From the NCBI RefSeq assembly GCF_036178145.1, contig NZ_CP108067.1:1240001-1304000 (forward strand): a stretch of 64,000 nucleotides of DNA. The letters run 5' to 3'. Source of the stretch: Streptomyces sp. NBC_00273. Lineage in GTDB: Bacteria; Actinomycetota; Actinomycetes; Streptomycetales; Streptomycetaceae. Made by a program: the position numbers and the translations under genes. The notes under the pieces are model-generated. The model was not told the DNA's origin. It saw only the letters and a list, made by a program, of their open reading frames with translations, and did not search any database. Each line of letters begins with the position of its first letter. The first letter of the stretch is position 1. Of the stretch, positions 50,006-58,138 are shown one piece after another.

Positions 50006-51112
50006 TTACGGACGGTGCCGACCGTGGGTCGATCGGGTGGCGCTGCGTCGTCGGAGGAGGTACGCGCCGACGGCCAGTGCCACGACGCTGGCAGCCGCGA
50101 TGGCGATCACACCGGTCGCGCCGGCGCTCGGGAGCGAGGACCCGTTGGCGTTCGACTTCTTCCCGGTCGCTCCGGGAGTTGCGTCGCCGGCGGACGTCGA
50201 CGTAGCGCCTGTGGACGCGGCACCGGCTTGTGCGGAGGCGGAGGGTGAGCTGGTGGACGTGGGACTGGGCGACGGGGTCGGGGAACCCGAGGGGGCAGGG
50301 GTGGCGGGGGTGGTGGGGCCCGGGTTCGGCTGGGTGCCGGGGGTGGTGCTGGTGATGGCGATGTCATCGATGAAGAGGACCGCCTCGGCTGCTCCGGCCC
50401 GCTTCTCCGGCCCCTTCTCCGGACGCCAGCTGGGCCGGTAGGCACCGATCCGGAAGTGCGGCGGATCGCCGCGGTGGTAGTTGTTGGCACCCTGGTGCGA
50501 ACCGACGGTGACGCCGTCCCGCGTGACGTGGATCGAGCCGGGCCTGCCCGCGGTGGACCACGTGATGTCGAAGACCCACCGGTTCCAATGGCCCGGACGC
50601 GCAGCACCGAGCGGGAGGACGGATTCCTGTATCTCACCGTTGCTCATCCAGTGGACCTTCAGCTGCCAGTTGCCGCCGTGGACCGACAGCGCGACGACGG
50701 GCTTGATGCCCCCGCCGTCGTCCTGCGTGCTGAACCACTGGGCGACGATGGTGTCGAGGTCCCGCTCCTGCCAGTCACCGGGCAGGTAGTTGGCAAAGAC
50801 GAAACGATGACTGCCCGCGTCGAGCCCCTTGATGACCAGCTCGGACTTGAACGAACGCCCGTCGTTGGGGATGTTCACGCGCGCCGCCTGCCCCGACTTC
50901 CCTCCGGGTGCGGGCCCCACCAGAACGCGGCCGAAGCCGTTGAGCGCCATGAACGGCAGTTTCTGGGACGGGGACTCGAAGTCGTACGAGACCGAATCGG
51001 CTGCGGCGGCCGGCGAAGCAGCGCCCAGAGCGACGACCATCAGGGCGGCGGTGCACGCTGTGAGGAGAGGGGCTGGGCGGCGGGTGGAGGACGGCAGCAC
51101 TGCGATGGGCAT
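50006..51112 (-). CDS. Surface-anchored polysaccharide lyase-like protein (heparin lyase I/PL20-type fold), copy 1
   Basis: 368 residues. Signal peptide about 1-37; a beta-jelly-roll of the 'polysaccharide lyase' type (about 40-250). Marks are 'SYDFESPSQKLPFM', 'NDGRSFKSELVIKG', 'FANYLPGDWQERDLDTIVAQWF', 'GHWNRWVFDITWS' and 'IGAYRPSW'. A Thr/Ser/Pro linker and a sorting-like C-terminus follow ('LPSAGATG', a hydrophobic helix, RRRSATR). The ATG has GAGGAA 8 nt upstream. A related gene lies at 56323. Substrate and lyase activity are unproven; non-catalytic binding is possible. Confidence 0.78.
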   Translation of the reverse strand: MPIAVLPSSTRRPAPLLTACTAALMVVALGAASPAAAADSVSYDFESPSQKLPFMALNGFGRVLVGPAPGGKSGQAARVNIPNDGRSFKSELVIKGLDAGSHRFVFANYLPGDWQERDLDTIVAQWFSTQDDGGGIKPVVALSVHGGNWQLKVHWMSNGEIQESVLPLGAARPGHWNRWVFDITWSTAGRPGSIHVTRDGVTVGSHQGANNYHRGDPPHFRIGAYRPSWRPEKGPEKRAGAAEAVLFIDDIAITSTTPGTQPNPGPTTPATPAPSGSPTPSPSPTSTSSPSASAQAGAASTGATSTSAGDATPGATGKKSNANGSSLPSAGATGVIAIAAASVVALAVGAYLLRRRSATRSTHGRHRP

Positions 51113-52042
51113 GGGCGTTTCCTCGTACGAAGCGGGGAGTTCGGTTGGTGAGGGGAGAGGGGACGGCGAAGCCGGGCAGCCATTCGGCCGCGGCGATCGG
51201 GTGAGGTTTTGGGGGCTGGCGAGACTCGGAAGGACAGGCGTCGCCGCCCCTCTCACGCACCGTCGGGCACGGGACCGAACCTCCGCAACCGGTCATTCAG
51301 GTGTTCGCCCGGTGGCTGAAGCTGCGCAGACCATACTGTGCAGTACAGATGGAGAACCAGTGGAGATCACTTGCTGGTCTATAACGAAACGCTAACTACG
51401 GTGGCGAGCCTGCGAGTTGACGGAGCGTCGCATAGCGGAGTCGCTTGATGGTGGTGTCGTGGATGAGTGGTCCGGTACGCGCGTTGCCCGCGACGTCGAA
51501 GCAGGGCCGACTCCCAGGCATGCCGGGTGATGGGGTGTCAGCGTAAGTGATCGGAACCCGATTCTTGTTGACTTCTGTTCAGTAGTGGTGATCGACGAGC
51601 TTCTGTTGGATGGCCGGGCTTAGCGAATCAACCGCGAGAACAAGCCACCGGACCGACCTCACACAAGGGGAACCAAGGAAGATTACGAGCCCATCTCAGC
51701 CAACGGCGCGGGGTTGACGATCTCCCACGGCAGGAGTCTCATAGACCTCACCCGTTGAGACCTGTTGGTTTCTGGTTGATTTCGGGGGCACCGTAGTTCG
51801 CCGTCCCCGCCACGGGATCGGTCACCTGATGCCCGTCTCACAGCGGCTCTTTCCGGAAGCTGATCGACGTTCCGCTACCACGAGGATGGATCATGTCTCG
51901 CCGCTGTCACCGCCGGCGTCCTGGCCGTGACCGGTGCACCGTTCCTGGAGCGGGCCACCGACCGCCAAGGCGTTGGGCTCGCTCCTCTGCTGGTGTCCCC
52001 TCCAGCAACAAAGCAGGCGCCGTCGTAGCGCACGGTCCCGGC
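51113..52042. other. 930-bp region without a recognisable gene
   Basis: GC content and codon bias drop between about 51320 and 51900, unlike the rest of the window. All frames are short. No terminal repeats or RNA gene could be recognised. It may be old mobile-element debris. Confidence 0.35.
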
Positions 52043-53047
52043 TTATGGGCTGAGCGCCCATCCCGGTTCCGGCCGCGCCCCGTGGCGATGTCGGTGCTCC
52101 CGAGGTGAGATTCCGTACGCGGTGCGAAAGGCACGGCTGAAGACCGCCGCGTCGGTGAACCCCCAGCGGCTGGCGATCGCGTGGATGGGGAGGGAGGACA
52201 ACGTCGGGTCCAGCAGGTCGGTAGAGCACCGTTCGAGCCGGCGCCTGCGGATCGTCTCGGCCACAGTTTCCTTGCGTTCCGCGAAGAGCTTGTGCAGCAG
52301 CCGTACGGAGATGTGGTGGCGTGCGGCGATGGCCGGCGGCGAGAGTCGGGGATCGGCGAGGTTGTCCTCGATGAAGAGATCGAGTCGCCGCATCAGCAAC
52401 TGGCGGCGCGTATCCGGGGGGAGGCGGTCTGCGGCGCTCGCGTAGTGGGCGAGGAAGGCCGTGGCCAAGTCCGATGTCATATCGCCGAGTCGTTCCCCGT
52501 CCCCTTCCGTGAGGGATTTCGCCTCCTGGACGACGGATACGAGGTGGCGGGCGAGGACGGCCCCGATCCCGGTCGCCGAAGGCAGCGCGTGGGCGATCAG
52601 CCGGTCCGTCTTCGCCTCGGGCAGCAGGAGATCGACGCGTGGCAGGTGCAGGACGATGGCGCGGGACGGACCGGAGTCACGGTCAGAGGTGCTCCGGCCG
52701 GTGTAGGGGCGGGACGAGGACCAGAGGTTGAAGTTGCCTGCGGCGAGTCTGGCGTCCTGGCGGCACTGTGAGACGTCCATCCCGCCGCTGAGCAGGAGCG
52801 TCACCTCATACGTCTCCGGGTCGGACTGGCGGATCAGGCGGGCCGTGCGCTCGGAGACGAGAGGGGGGAAGTCCAGCACGGCGAGTCGTGTGGCGCCCAG
52901 GGAGAGGATGCCCATGCTGCCCGTGAAATCCGATGGCCGGTCCGTCGTGATCCGGGTCGGGCCGGCGCCCAGGCTGACCGTCTCGCGCCACCACTCGAAC
53001 CGGTGCTCGCGCGGCAGGTCCGCCGTGTCGTAGACGGTGAAGCTCAT
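52043..53047 (-). CDS. AraC-family transcriptional regulator
   Basis: 334 residues. An AraC-binding-like N-terminal domain ('RFEWWRETVSLGAGPTRITTDRPSDFTGSMGILSLGATRLAVLDF') is followed by the double HTH (about 225-320): 'LSPPAIAARHHISVRLLHKLFAERKETVAETIRRRRLERCSTDLLDP' and 'IHAIASRWGFTDAAVFSRAFRTAYGISPREHRHRH'. This domain order is typical of the NitR/FeaR-like regulators of streptomycetes. The ATG has AGGGGGA upstream. No obvious target lies next to it. Confidence 0.9.
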   Translation of the reverse strand: MSFTVYDTADLPREHRFEWWRETVSLGAGPTRITTDRPSDFTGSMGILSLGATRLAVLDFPPLVSERTARLIRQSDPETYEVTLLLSGGMDVSQCRQDARLAAGNFNLWSSSRPYTGRSTSDRDSGPSRAIVLHLPRVDLLLPEAKTDRLIAHALPSATGIGAVLARHLVSVVQEAKSLTEGDGERLGDMTSDLATAFLAHYASAADRLPPDTRRQLLMRRLDLFIEDNLADPRLSPPAIAARHHISVRLLHKLFAERKETVAETIRRRRLERCSTDLLDPTLSSLPIHAIASRWGFTDAAVFSRAFRTAYGISPREHRHRHGARPEPGWALSP

Positions 53048-53463
53048 GAGTCCCCCTCGCGCACCGCGCCTCCGACGCGCTGCCGGGCGGACGGTCGCGC
53101 CATCCTCCGGGGGGAGGTATCCCGTTCTCCACACCCCGGATCGCCCCGTGGCCTGATGTGCGTGCGTGGTGGGGGTGAGCGGAACGGGCCGATGGGCGGG
53201 TACGGGCTCGCCAGTGGCGTGAGCCCGGCCGGAGGGAGGGCAGGCAACCCGGCTCATGCCGTGCCGGGCGGATCACCGGATCGGGCGCGTTCCCGTCGAC
53301 CCCACTGCCGCGCCCATGAGAGGCGGTGTCCCGAGCGGTGGCGTCCGAGGGGCAGGCGTCCGAGGGGCAGGCAGGTCCGCCTGCATGGGGCGGTCGTGAC
53401 GGGAGGGGCCGCCCGGCGGATGCCGGACGACCCCTCGAGTCGCTGCCGAGTACGGTGCGCGGA
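53048..53463. other. Intergenic region, nothing recognised
   Basis: A GC-rich gap between the AraC start and the stop of the small secreted protein gene. No gene, repeat family or RNA was recognised; it must contain the araC promoter. Confidence 0.3.
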
Positions 53464-53889
53464 TCAGCCGTTGACGGTGAGGCGCGAGGCACCGCCGTTG
53501 ATTTCGATGGTTCCAGTCAGGGCCGGCACGGTGCTGACCCGGCCGGCCGAGGCGCCCTGACCGGTGTTTCCGTTGGTCCAGACCGAGCCCACGCTGTTTC
53601 CGTTCCCGTTGCGGAGGAGCACCCGGAAGACACCGCTCTTGTTGGAGTAGCCGTTGACCCAGGTGCCGCCGCTCTGGCTACGGTGCACGGCAACCCAGTC
53701 GCCCTTGTACCAGGAGGAACCGTTGTAGGCCATCGTGCAGGAGATGTCGTCGTACGTCTGCTCCGGAGGACAGCTCCGAACTGCGGTGAGCGCGGACTCC
53801 GTGTCGGTGGCCGCGGAAGCGGCTCCGGTGGCCAGGGGGCTCGCGAGCAGTGCGGCGGTGGCAAGGCCGAGCACAAGCTTGGTACGCAT
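53464..53889 (-). CDS. Small secreted protein of unknown function
   Basis: 141 residues: signal peptide (1-28, 'KLVLGLATAALLASPLATGAASA'), then a ~110-residue mature domain with two cysteines ('CPPEQTYDDISC') and beta-rich repeats ('SSWYKGDWVAVHRS', 'TWVNGYSNKSGVFRVLLRNGNGNSVGSVW'). It resembles small SH3-like or lipase-inhibitor-like secreted proteins, but I do not recognise the family. The ATG has GGAAGG upstream. Confidence 0.75.
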   Translation of the reverse strand: MRTKLVLGLATAALLASPLATGAASAATDTESALTAVRSCPPEQTYDDISCTMAYNGSSWYKGDWVAVHRSQSGGTWVNGYSNKSGVFRVLLRNGNGNSVGSVWTNGNTGQGASAGRVSTVPALTGTIEINGGASRLTVNG

Positions 53890-54170
53890 GGTGGGACGCC
53901 TTCCGTCGAGGTGTGCGCCGATCGAGTACGTCCCGCCGAGTATCGCCAGGCGCCGCCAATGCCGGCTTCGGCGAGCGGTGCACGCTTTCTTGACGTGGAG
54001 TGCACGCGTCTTTGCTGGGCGCGTGTGTCCGCCCGGGGCCACGACGCCCTTCGGTGACGCCCAGGCAAAGCGATGCATCGCCGTATGCGAATCCAGAGGG
54101 CTGCGTGTGCACCTGGCCGGGTGGGATTGAGGACGGCAGTGAGCCGGTGCTGGGGGTATCGGTGTCGGTT

Positions 54171-55936
54171 GGCTCTGTTCACGACTTCCCTTCTGGCTCA
54201 ACTTCCGGGCTCTGTCGCTAATTTGGGGGTAGTTGGGCAACTATCCGGTGTGATGGGTGGGGTTCAGGTCGGGGATCTTCTTCTGCCGGGTGTCGCAGTG
54301 GAGATCGACCAGCTGGTTCTGACGGATGTGGAGGTCCGGGTCGCCGTGCGATCAAGGGCCGTGTCGGCGGCCTGTCCCGGATGCGGGCGGAGATCTTCGA
54401 GAGTGCACTGCTACTACCAGCGGACTCTGGCGGATCGTCCGGTCGCCGGCCGGCGTGTGCGGATCGAGCTACGGGCGCGTCGACTCGTCTGCGGGAACGA
54501 GCAGTGTGACCGCCGGACGTTCGCCGAACAGATACCGGGCCTGACGCATCGCCATGCACGCCGCACCGACGCACTCACCGCCCAGCTCACCGACGTGGCC
54601 CTGTTCCTGGGCGGCCGGCCAGGCGCTCGCCTGTTCCAGCGCATGACCATCGACACCTGCAAGGACACTCTGCTCCGGCTGATCCGTAAGCTGCCGCTCC
54701 CCTCGTCGGGATCGGTGCCGCATCTCGGCGTCGACGACTTCGCCGTTCGCAGGGGACGGACCTACGCGACGATCCTCATCGACATGGCAACCCACCGCCC
54801 GATCGACGTCCTGGCCGACCGGGCCGCAGCGACTTTCGCGTCCTGGCTGCAAAACCATCCTGAGGTCCGGATCGTCTGCCGTGACCGTGCAGGCTCCTAC
54901 CGAGACGGGGCCCAGGTCGGTGCCCCGCAGGCCATGCAGGTAGCCGATGCCTGGCACCTCCTGAACAACCTGGCGCAAGCAGTCGAACGGGTCATCGGAC
55001 GGCATCGCGCTGACCTGCGACAGCCTCTCACCTCACACGATGACCGGACCGACGACGGCCCGGCCTCCGAGGGCCGCGACCGCGAAGAGCTGGACCTCAA
55101 CGGGCGGCCACGACCTCTGGTCGCCCGCACCCGCGAACGCCACCAACAGATCCACGAACGCATCCAACGTGGCGACAGCCTTCGCGCCATCGCACGCGAC
55201 CTGCGGCTCAGCCGCGGCACAGTCAACCGCTTCGCGCACGCCGCAGAAGTCGATGAGCTTCTCCTCGCGGCCATTCATCGACCCGCGCTGATCGATGATT
55301 ACCGCCTCTACCTGCACCATCGCTGGATGGAAGGCTGCACCAACGCCTCCGCGCTCACCCGGGAAATCCAGCGGCTGGGCTACCGCGGCAACGTCAACAC
55401 CGTCCGCCGGCACCTGAAGCCCTACCGCCACGGCGCGATCCCACTCACCGCCCCCTTGCCACACCTGACCGTCCGCAGGGTCACCGACTGGATCATGCGC
55501 CGACCCGAGCGCCTCAACGATGTTGAGCGAAAGGGTCTCGACGAGCTGTGCGAGCGGAACCCAGCGCTGGCGACGACCGTCGCTTACGCACGCCGCCTGG
55601 CACTCATGGTCCGCGACCGCCGCAGTGAACACCTCGCTCTCGACGTCTGGATGGCCGACGTCCGCCTCGATGGACAACGCGAACTCCGCACCCTGGCCAA
55701 TGGCATGCGACGCGACCGCGCGGCCATCCAGGCCGCCCTCACCACGACCTACACTTCCGGAGCGGTCGAGGGCAACGTCACGCGGGTCAAGCTCCTGAAG
55801 AGACAGATGTACGGCCGCGCCAACTTCGATCTCCTACGACGCCGCATCCTGCTCTCACCATGATCAAGAGGCCGTTACCCCCAAATTAGCGACAGAGCCC
55901 GGAAGTTGAGCCAGCACCGAAGTCGTGAACAAAGCC
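54171..55936 (+). mobile_element. ISL3-family insertion sequence with 61-bp imperfect terminal inverted repeats
   Basis: The left end (GGCTCTGTTCACGACTTC...) is repeated inverted at the right end with four mismatches over 61 bp. A core pair, GGCTCTGTCGCTAATTTGGG at 54208 and its complement ending at 55899, is perfect and probably marks the usual ISL3 ends. The outer ~37 bp would then be an inverted flank. No 8-bp target duplication was found outside either pair. Confidence 0.85.
54253..55863 (+). CDS. ISL3-family transposase
   Basis: 536 residues. It has an N-terminal zinc ribbon ('CPGCGRRSSRVHCYYQRTLADRPVAGRRVRIELRARRLVCGNEQCDRRTF') and the HTH 'LRAIARDLRLSRGTVNRFA'. The DDE_Tnp_ISL3 catalytic domain includes Asp in 'LGVDDFAVRRGRTYATILIDMATHRPIDVL', Asp in 'VADAWHLLNNLAQAVERVI' and Glu in 'SGAVEGNVTRVKLLKRQMYGRANFDLLRRRIL'. 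No stops or frameshifts are seen, so it may be active. The frame is open upstream across the inverted repeat; the ATG at 54253 is the first within the element proper. Confidence 0.93.
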   Translation: MGGVQVGDLLLPGVAVEIDQLVLTDVEVRVAVRSRAVSAACPGCGRRSSRVHCYYQRTLADRPVAGRRVRIELRARRLVCGNEQCDRRTFAEQIPGLTHRHARRTDALTAQLTDVALFLGGRPGARLFQRMTIDTCKDTLLRLIRKLPLPSSGSVPHLGVDDFAVRRGRTYATILIDMATHRPIDVLADRAAATFASWLQNHPEVRIVCRDRAGSYRDGAQVGAPQAMQVADAWHLLNNLAQAVERVIGRHRADLRQPLTSHDDRTDDGPASEGRDREELDLNGRPRPLVARTRERHQQIHERIQRGDSLRAIARDLRLSRGTVNRFAHAAEVDELLLAAIHRPALIDDYRLYLHHRWMEGCTNASALTREIQRLGYRGNVNTVRRHLKPYRHGAIPLTAPLPHLTVRRVTDWIMRRPERLNDVERKGLDELCERNPALATTVAYARRLALMVRDRRSEHLALDVWMADVRLDGQRELRTLANGMRRDRAAIQAALTTTYTSGAVEGNVTRVKLLKRQMYGRANFDLLRRRILLSP

Positions 55937-56322
55937 CCCTCCGGCACCGCGTTCGGGGGCGCCCCGATGAATTCGGTCGAGCCGATGAGGCGGGCTGCGG
56001 TCTACAGCAGGTGCCGGCTCGGAGCAAAGCGAAGGCTTCCGGACGATCCCTCACCTCGGCAAGGCCTGCCGCCGCCGCACGCCCCTTCGCGGTCGGCTGC
56101 GCTGGAACATCACGAACGGATCTCACCGTTCCGCATGCGCTTGACTGCACTGCCTGTTGAGGATGTCATGCGCCAACACGTGCGAACGTGTCTGTTTCTG
56201 ATTGGTTGCGATCTGCTGTGCGTGGCTGGGCCGTGGACGGCAGTCGTTGTCCCTTCGCTCCGTGGCCACTGGTTGCTGCGCCGCAGTTCACCACCGCATT
56301 CCCCTCACCTGAAGGACAGTTC
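55937..56322. other. Intergenic region upstream of the second lyase-like gene
   Basis: No gene recognised. A less GC-rich patch at 56185-56235 may hold the promoter of the next gene. Confidence 0.3.
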
Positions 56323-57468
56323 ATGCTCCAGCGTTACAGCCCCAGACGTCGGGTCGGCACAGCTTTGGCGGCCGTGTTGGCGGTGGGATTCGGGGCGACC
56401 GAGGCCTTCGCCGACCGTGCACTGACGCCCGTCCCCTTCAAGGACGGGTTCGAGTCCGGAGCCACCACCGCGTTTCCCCGCAAGGGCATCGACGGCACCG
56501 GAACCGTGGACGTCAAGGCTGCGCCTGGGGGACATGGCGGCAAGGCCGTCCGGTTCGTCATGCCCGACGACGGGAAGTCCTACCGCACCGAGATAGCCAC
56601 AGCGCGCGTGCCCTACGGAAGTTACCGGTACACCTTCGCCAATTACCTTCCCAACGACTGGATCCGCTACGACGCCCAGACCATCGTCTCCCAGTGGCAC
56701 GGCGGGGCGGGCACTTACCCCGCGGTCGTCCTCGCCGTCAAGGGCGACCGCTGGATGATGATCGTCCACTGGAAGACGGGTTCAGACCTGGTGGACGAGA
56801 GCAGGCACCCGGCCCACGAGGTCAAGTACGACCTCGGCCCGGTACGACTCGGACACTGGAACCAGTGGTCCTTCGACATCACCTGGTCCACCGCCACCAC
56901 CACCGGCTCCATCACCGCCCGGCTCGACGGAACCGAGGTGGGATCGCACCGCGGTCCCAACAGCTACCACCAGGACACCGCCCCCTATCACAAGATCGGT
57001 CTGTACCGGCCCAACTGGCAGGCCTGGAAGGGGCACAAGGCAGGCGGCACACCGGCCGTGGTGAACTACTACGACGACGTCACCATCACCGCCATCTCCC
57101 CTGGAGCCCCCGTACCGCCGCCGGCCACGCCCTCCGCGAAGACCACGGCCACTTCCGCACCCGACCGGTCCGGCGCATCGGCGTCCCCGTCGGTGCAGGC
57201 ACCCGCCTCGGCGCAAGCGCCCGCATCGGCCCCGGCGACGGGACCGGCTGCGCCGGGCTCGTCACTCGACGCCGCGGACGCCATTCCCCTGGACACCGGC
57301 TCCGACCAGGACACCGACAACGATGCCGGTCCGCTGGCCGAGACCGGTGCCTCCAGCCACACCCCGATCATCCTCGCCTTCGGCAGCGCACTGCTCGCCG
57401 CCGGCCTGGTCCTCGTCTTCCGCAGCCGCGCGGCACGGCGCCGGGCGGGCGGTCGCAGGGGTGACTGA
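56323..57468 (+). CDS. Surface-anchored polysaccharide lyase-like protein (heparin lyase I/PL20-type fold), copy 2
   Basis: 381 residues. Signal peptide about 1-31; a jelly-roll lyase-like domain (about 35-260) collinear with the protein at 50006: 'MPDDGKSYRTEIATARV', 'FANYLPNDWIRYDAQTIVSQWHG', 'GHWNQWSFDITWS', 'IGLYRPNWQAWKG'. An Ala/Pro/Ser linker, the sortase E-type signal LAETG, a hydrophobic helix and an Arg-rich tail end the protein. That makes wall anchoring very likely. The ATG has AAGGA 7 nt upstream. Catalytic function and substrate are unproven. Confidence 0.8.
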   Translation: MLQRYSPRRRVGTALAAVLAVGFGATEAFADRALTPVPFKDGFESGATTAFPRKGIDGTGTVDVKAAPGGHGGKAVRFVMPDDGKSYRTEIATARVPYGSYRYTFANYLPNDWIRYDAQTIVSQWHGGAGTYPAVVLAVKGDRWMMIVHWKTGSDLVDESRHPAHEVKYDLGPVRLGHWNQWSFDITWSTATTTGSITARLDGTEVGSHRGPNSYHQDTAPYHKIGLYRPNWQAWKGHKAGGTPAVVNYYDDVTITAISPGAPVPPPATPSAKTTATSAPDRSGASASPSVQAPASAQAPASAPATGPAAPGSSLDAADAIPLDTGSDQDTDNDAGPLAETGASSHTPIILAFGSALLAAGLVLVFRSRAARRRAGGRRGD

Positions 57469-57689
57469 GGCGGGTCGCAATCGAACCGGCGGTCCGTCCG
57501 AGAGCGCAAGGCCCCCTCGCGCTGATGTGGGCGTGGTCCCGGCCGACATCCGCTACGAGGTGTTCGGGCCGACCCTGAGGCTGCCGGTGGCGGTGTGGTC
57601 CAGGACGTGTCCGCTCGCCGCGGGAGACGGCTCGTAGCCGGAGTGGGGTCCGGCATCCGCACCAGCCCCCAATACCTGCGTCACCCGCC

Positions 57690-58095
57690 GGGACGTCCGG
57701 CTCATGGCGCAGCGGGTCGCGCGGGCCTTCGACGTCGCCGACGGTACGGACCAGGCCGCCTCCCCGGCAGGAGGCGGCCGACCGGTACTGGGAGGGGACG
57801 GTCACCCTCGCGGACAGCGATCTCGACGGCTGCATCACCCAGGGGAGTTCGTCGGCGCCACCCTGGCCAGGCTGTACCAGGACCCGGAGGCGTTCACCCG
57901 GATCGCCTTGCCCTGGCACCGGGCGGTGACGCGGTCAACCTCATGCTGGTCGCGCTCGGCGCGGAACCGACCAGGCCCGCCGCGTCGCCGTCGAACACCG
58001 CACCGACCCCACCGGACTGATCACCGACGAGGAGATCCTCGCTGCCGTCACCGGCTACTGCACCACCGGCGCCACGCCAGCGGGCCTTCGCCGTA
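57690..58095 (+). pseudogene. Multiply frameshifted remnant of an unidentified gene
   Basis: Coding-like segments follow each other in changing frames: 'MAQRVARAFDVADG', 'AADRYWEGTVTLADSDLDGCITQG', 'GEFVGATLARLYQDPEAFTRIALPWHRAV', 'AVNLMLVALGAEP' and 'VEHRTDPTGLITDEEILAAVTGY'. At least three frameshifts separate them. The family was not recognised. The ISAzo13-type element is inserted 40 bp downstream. Confidence 0.5.
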
Positions 58096-58138
58096 CCCGC
58101 CTGAAGCACACCGGCCAGGACGGCGAGACACCCCCTAA

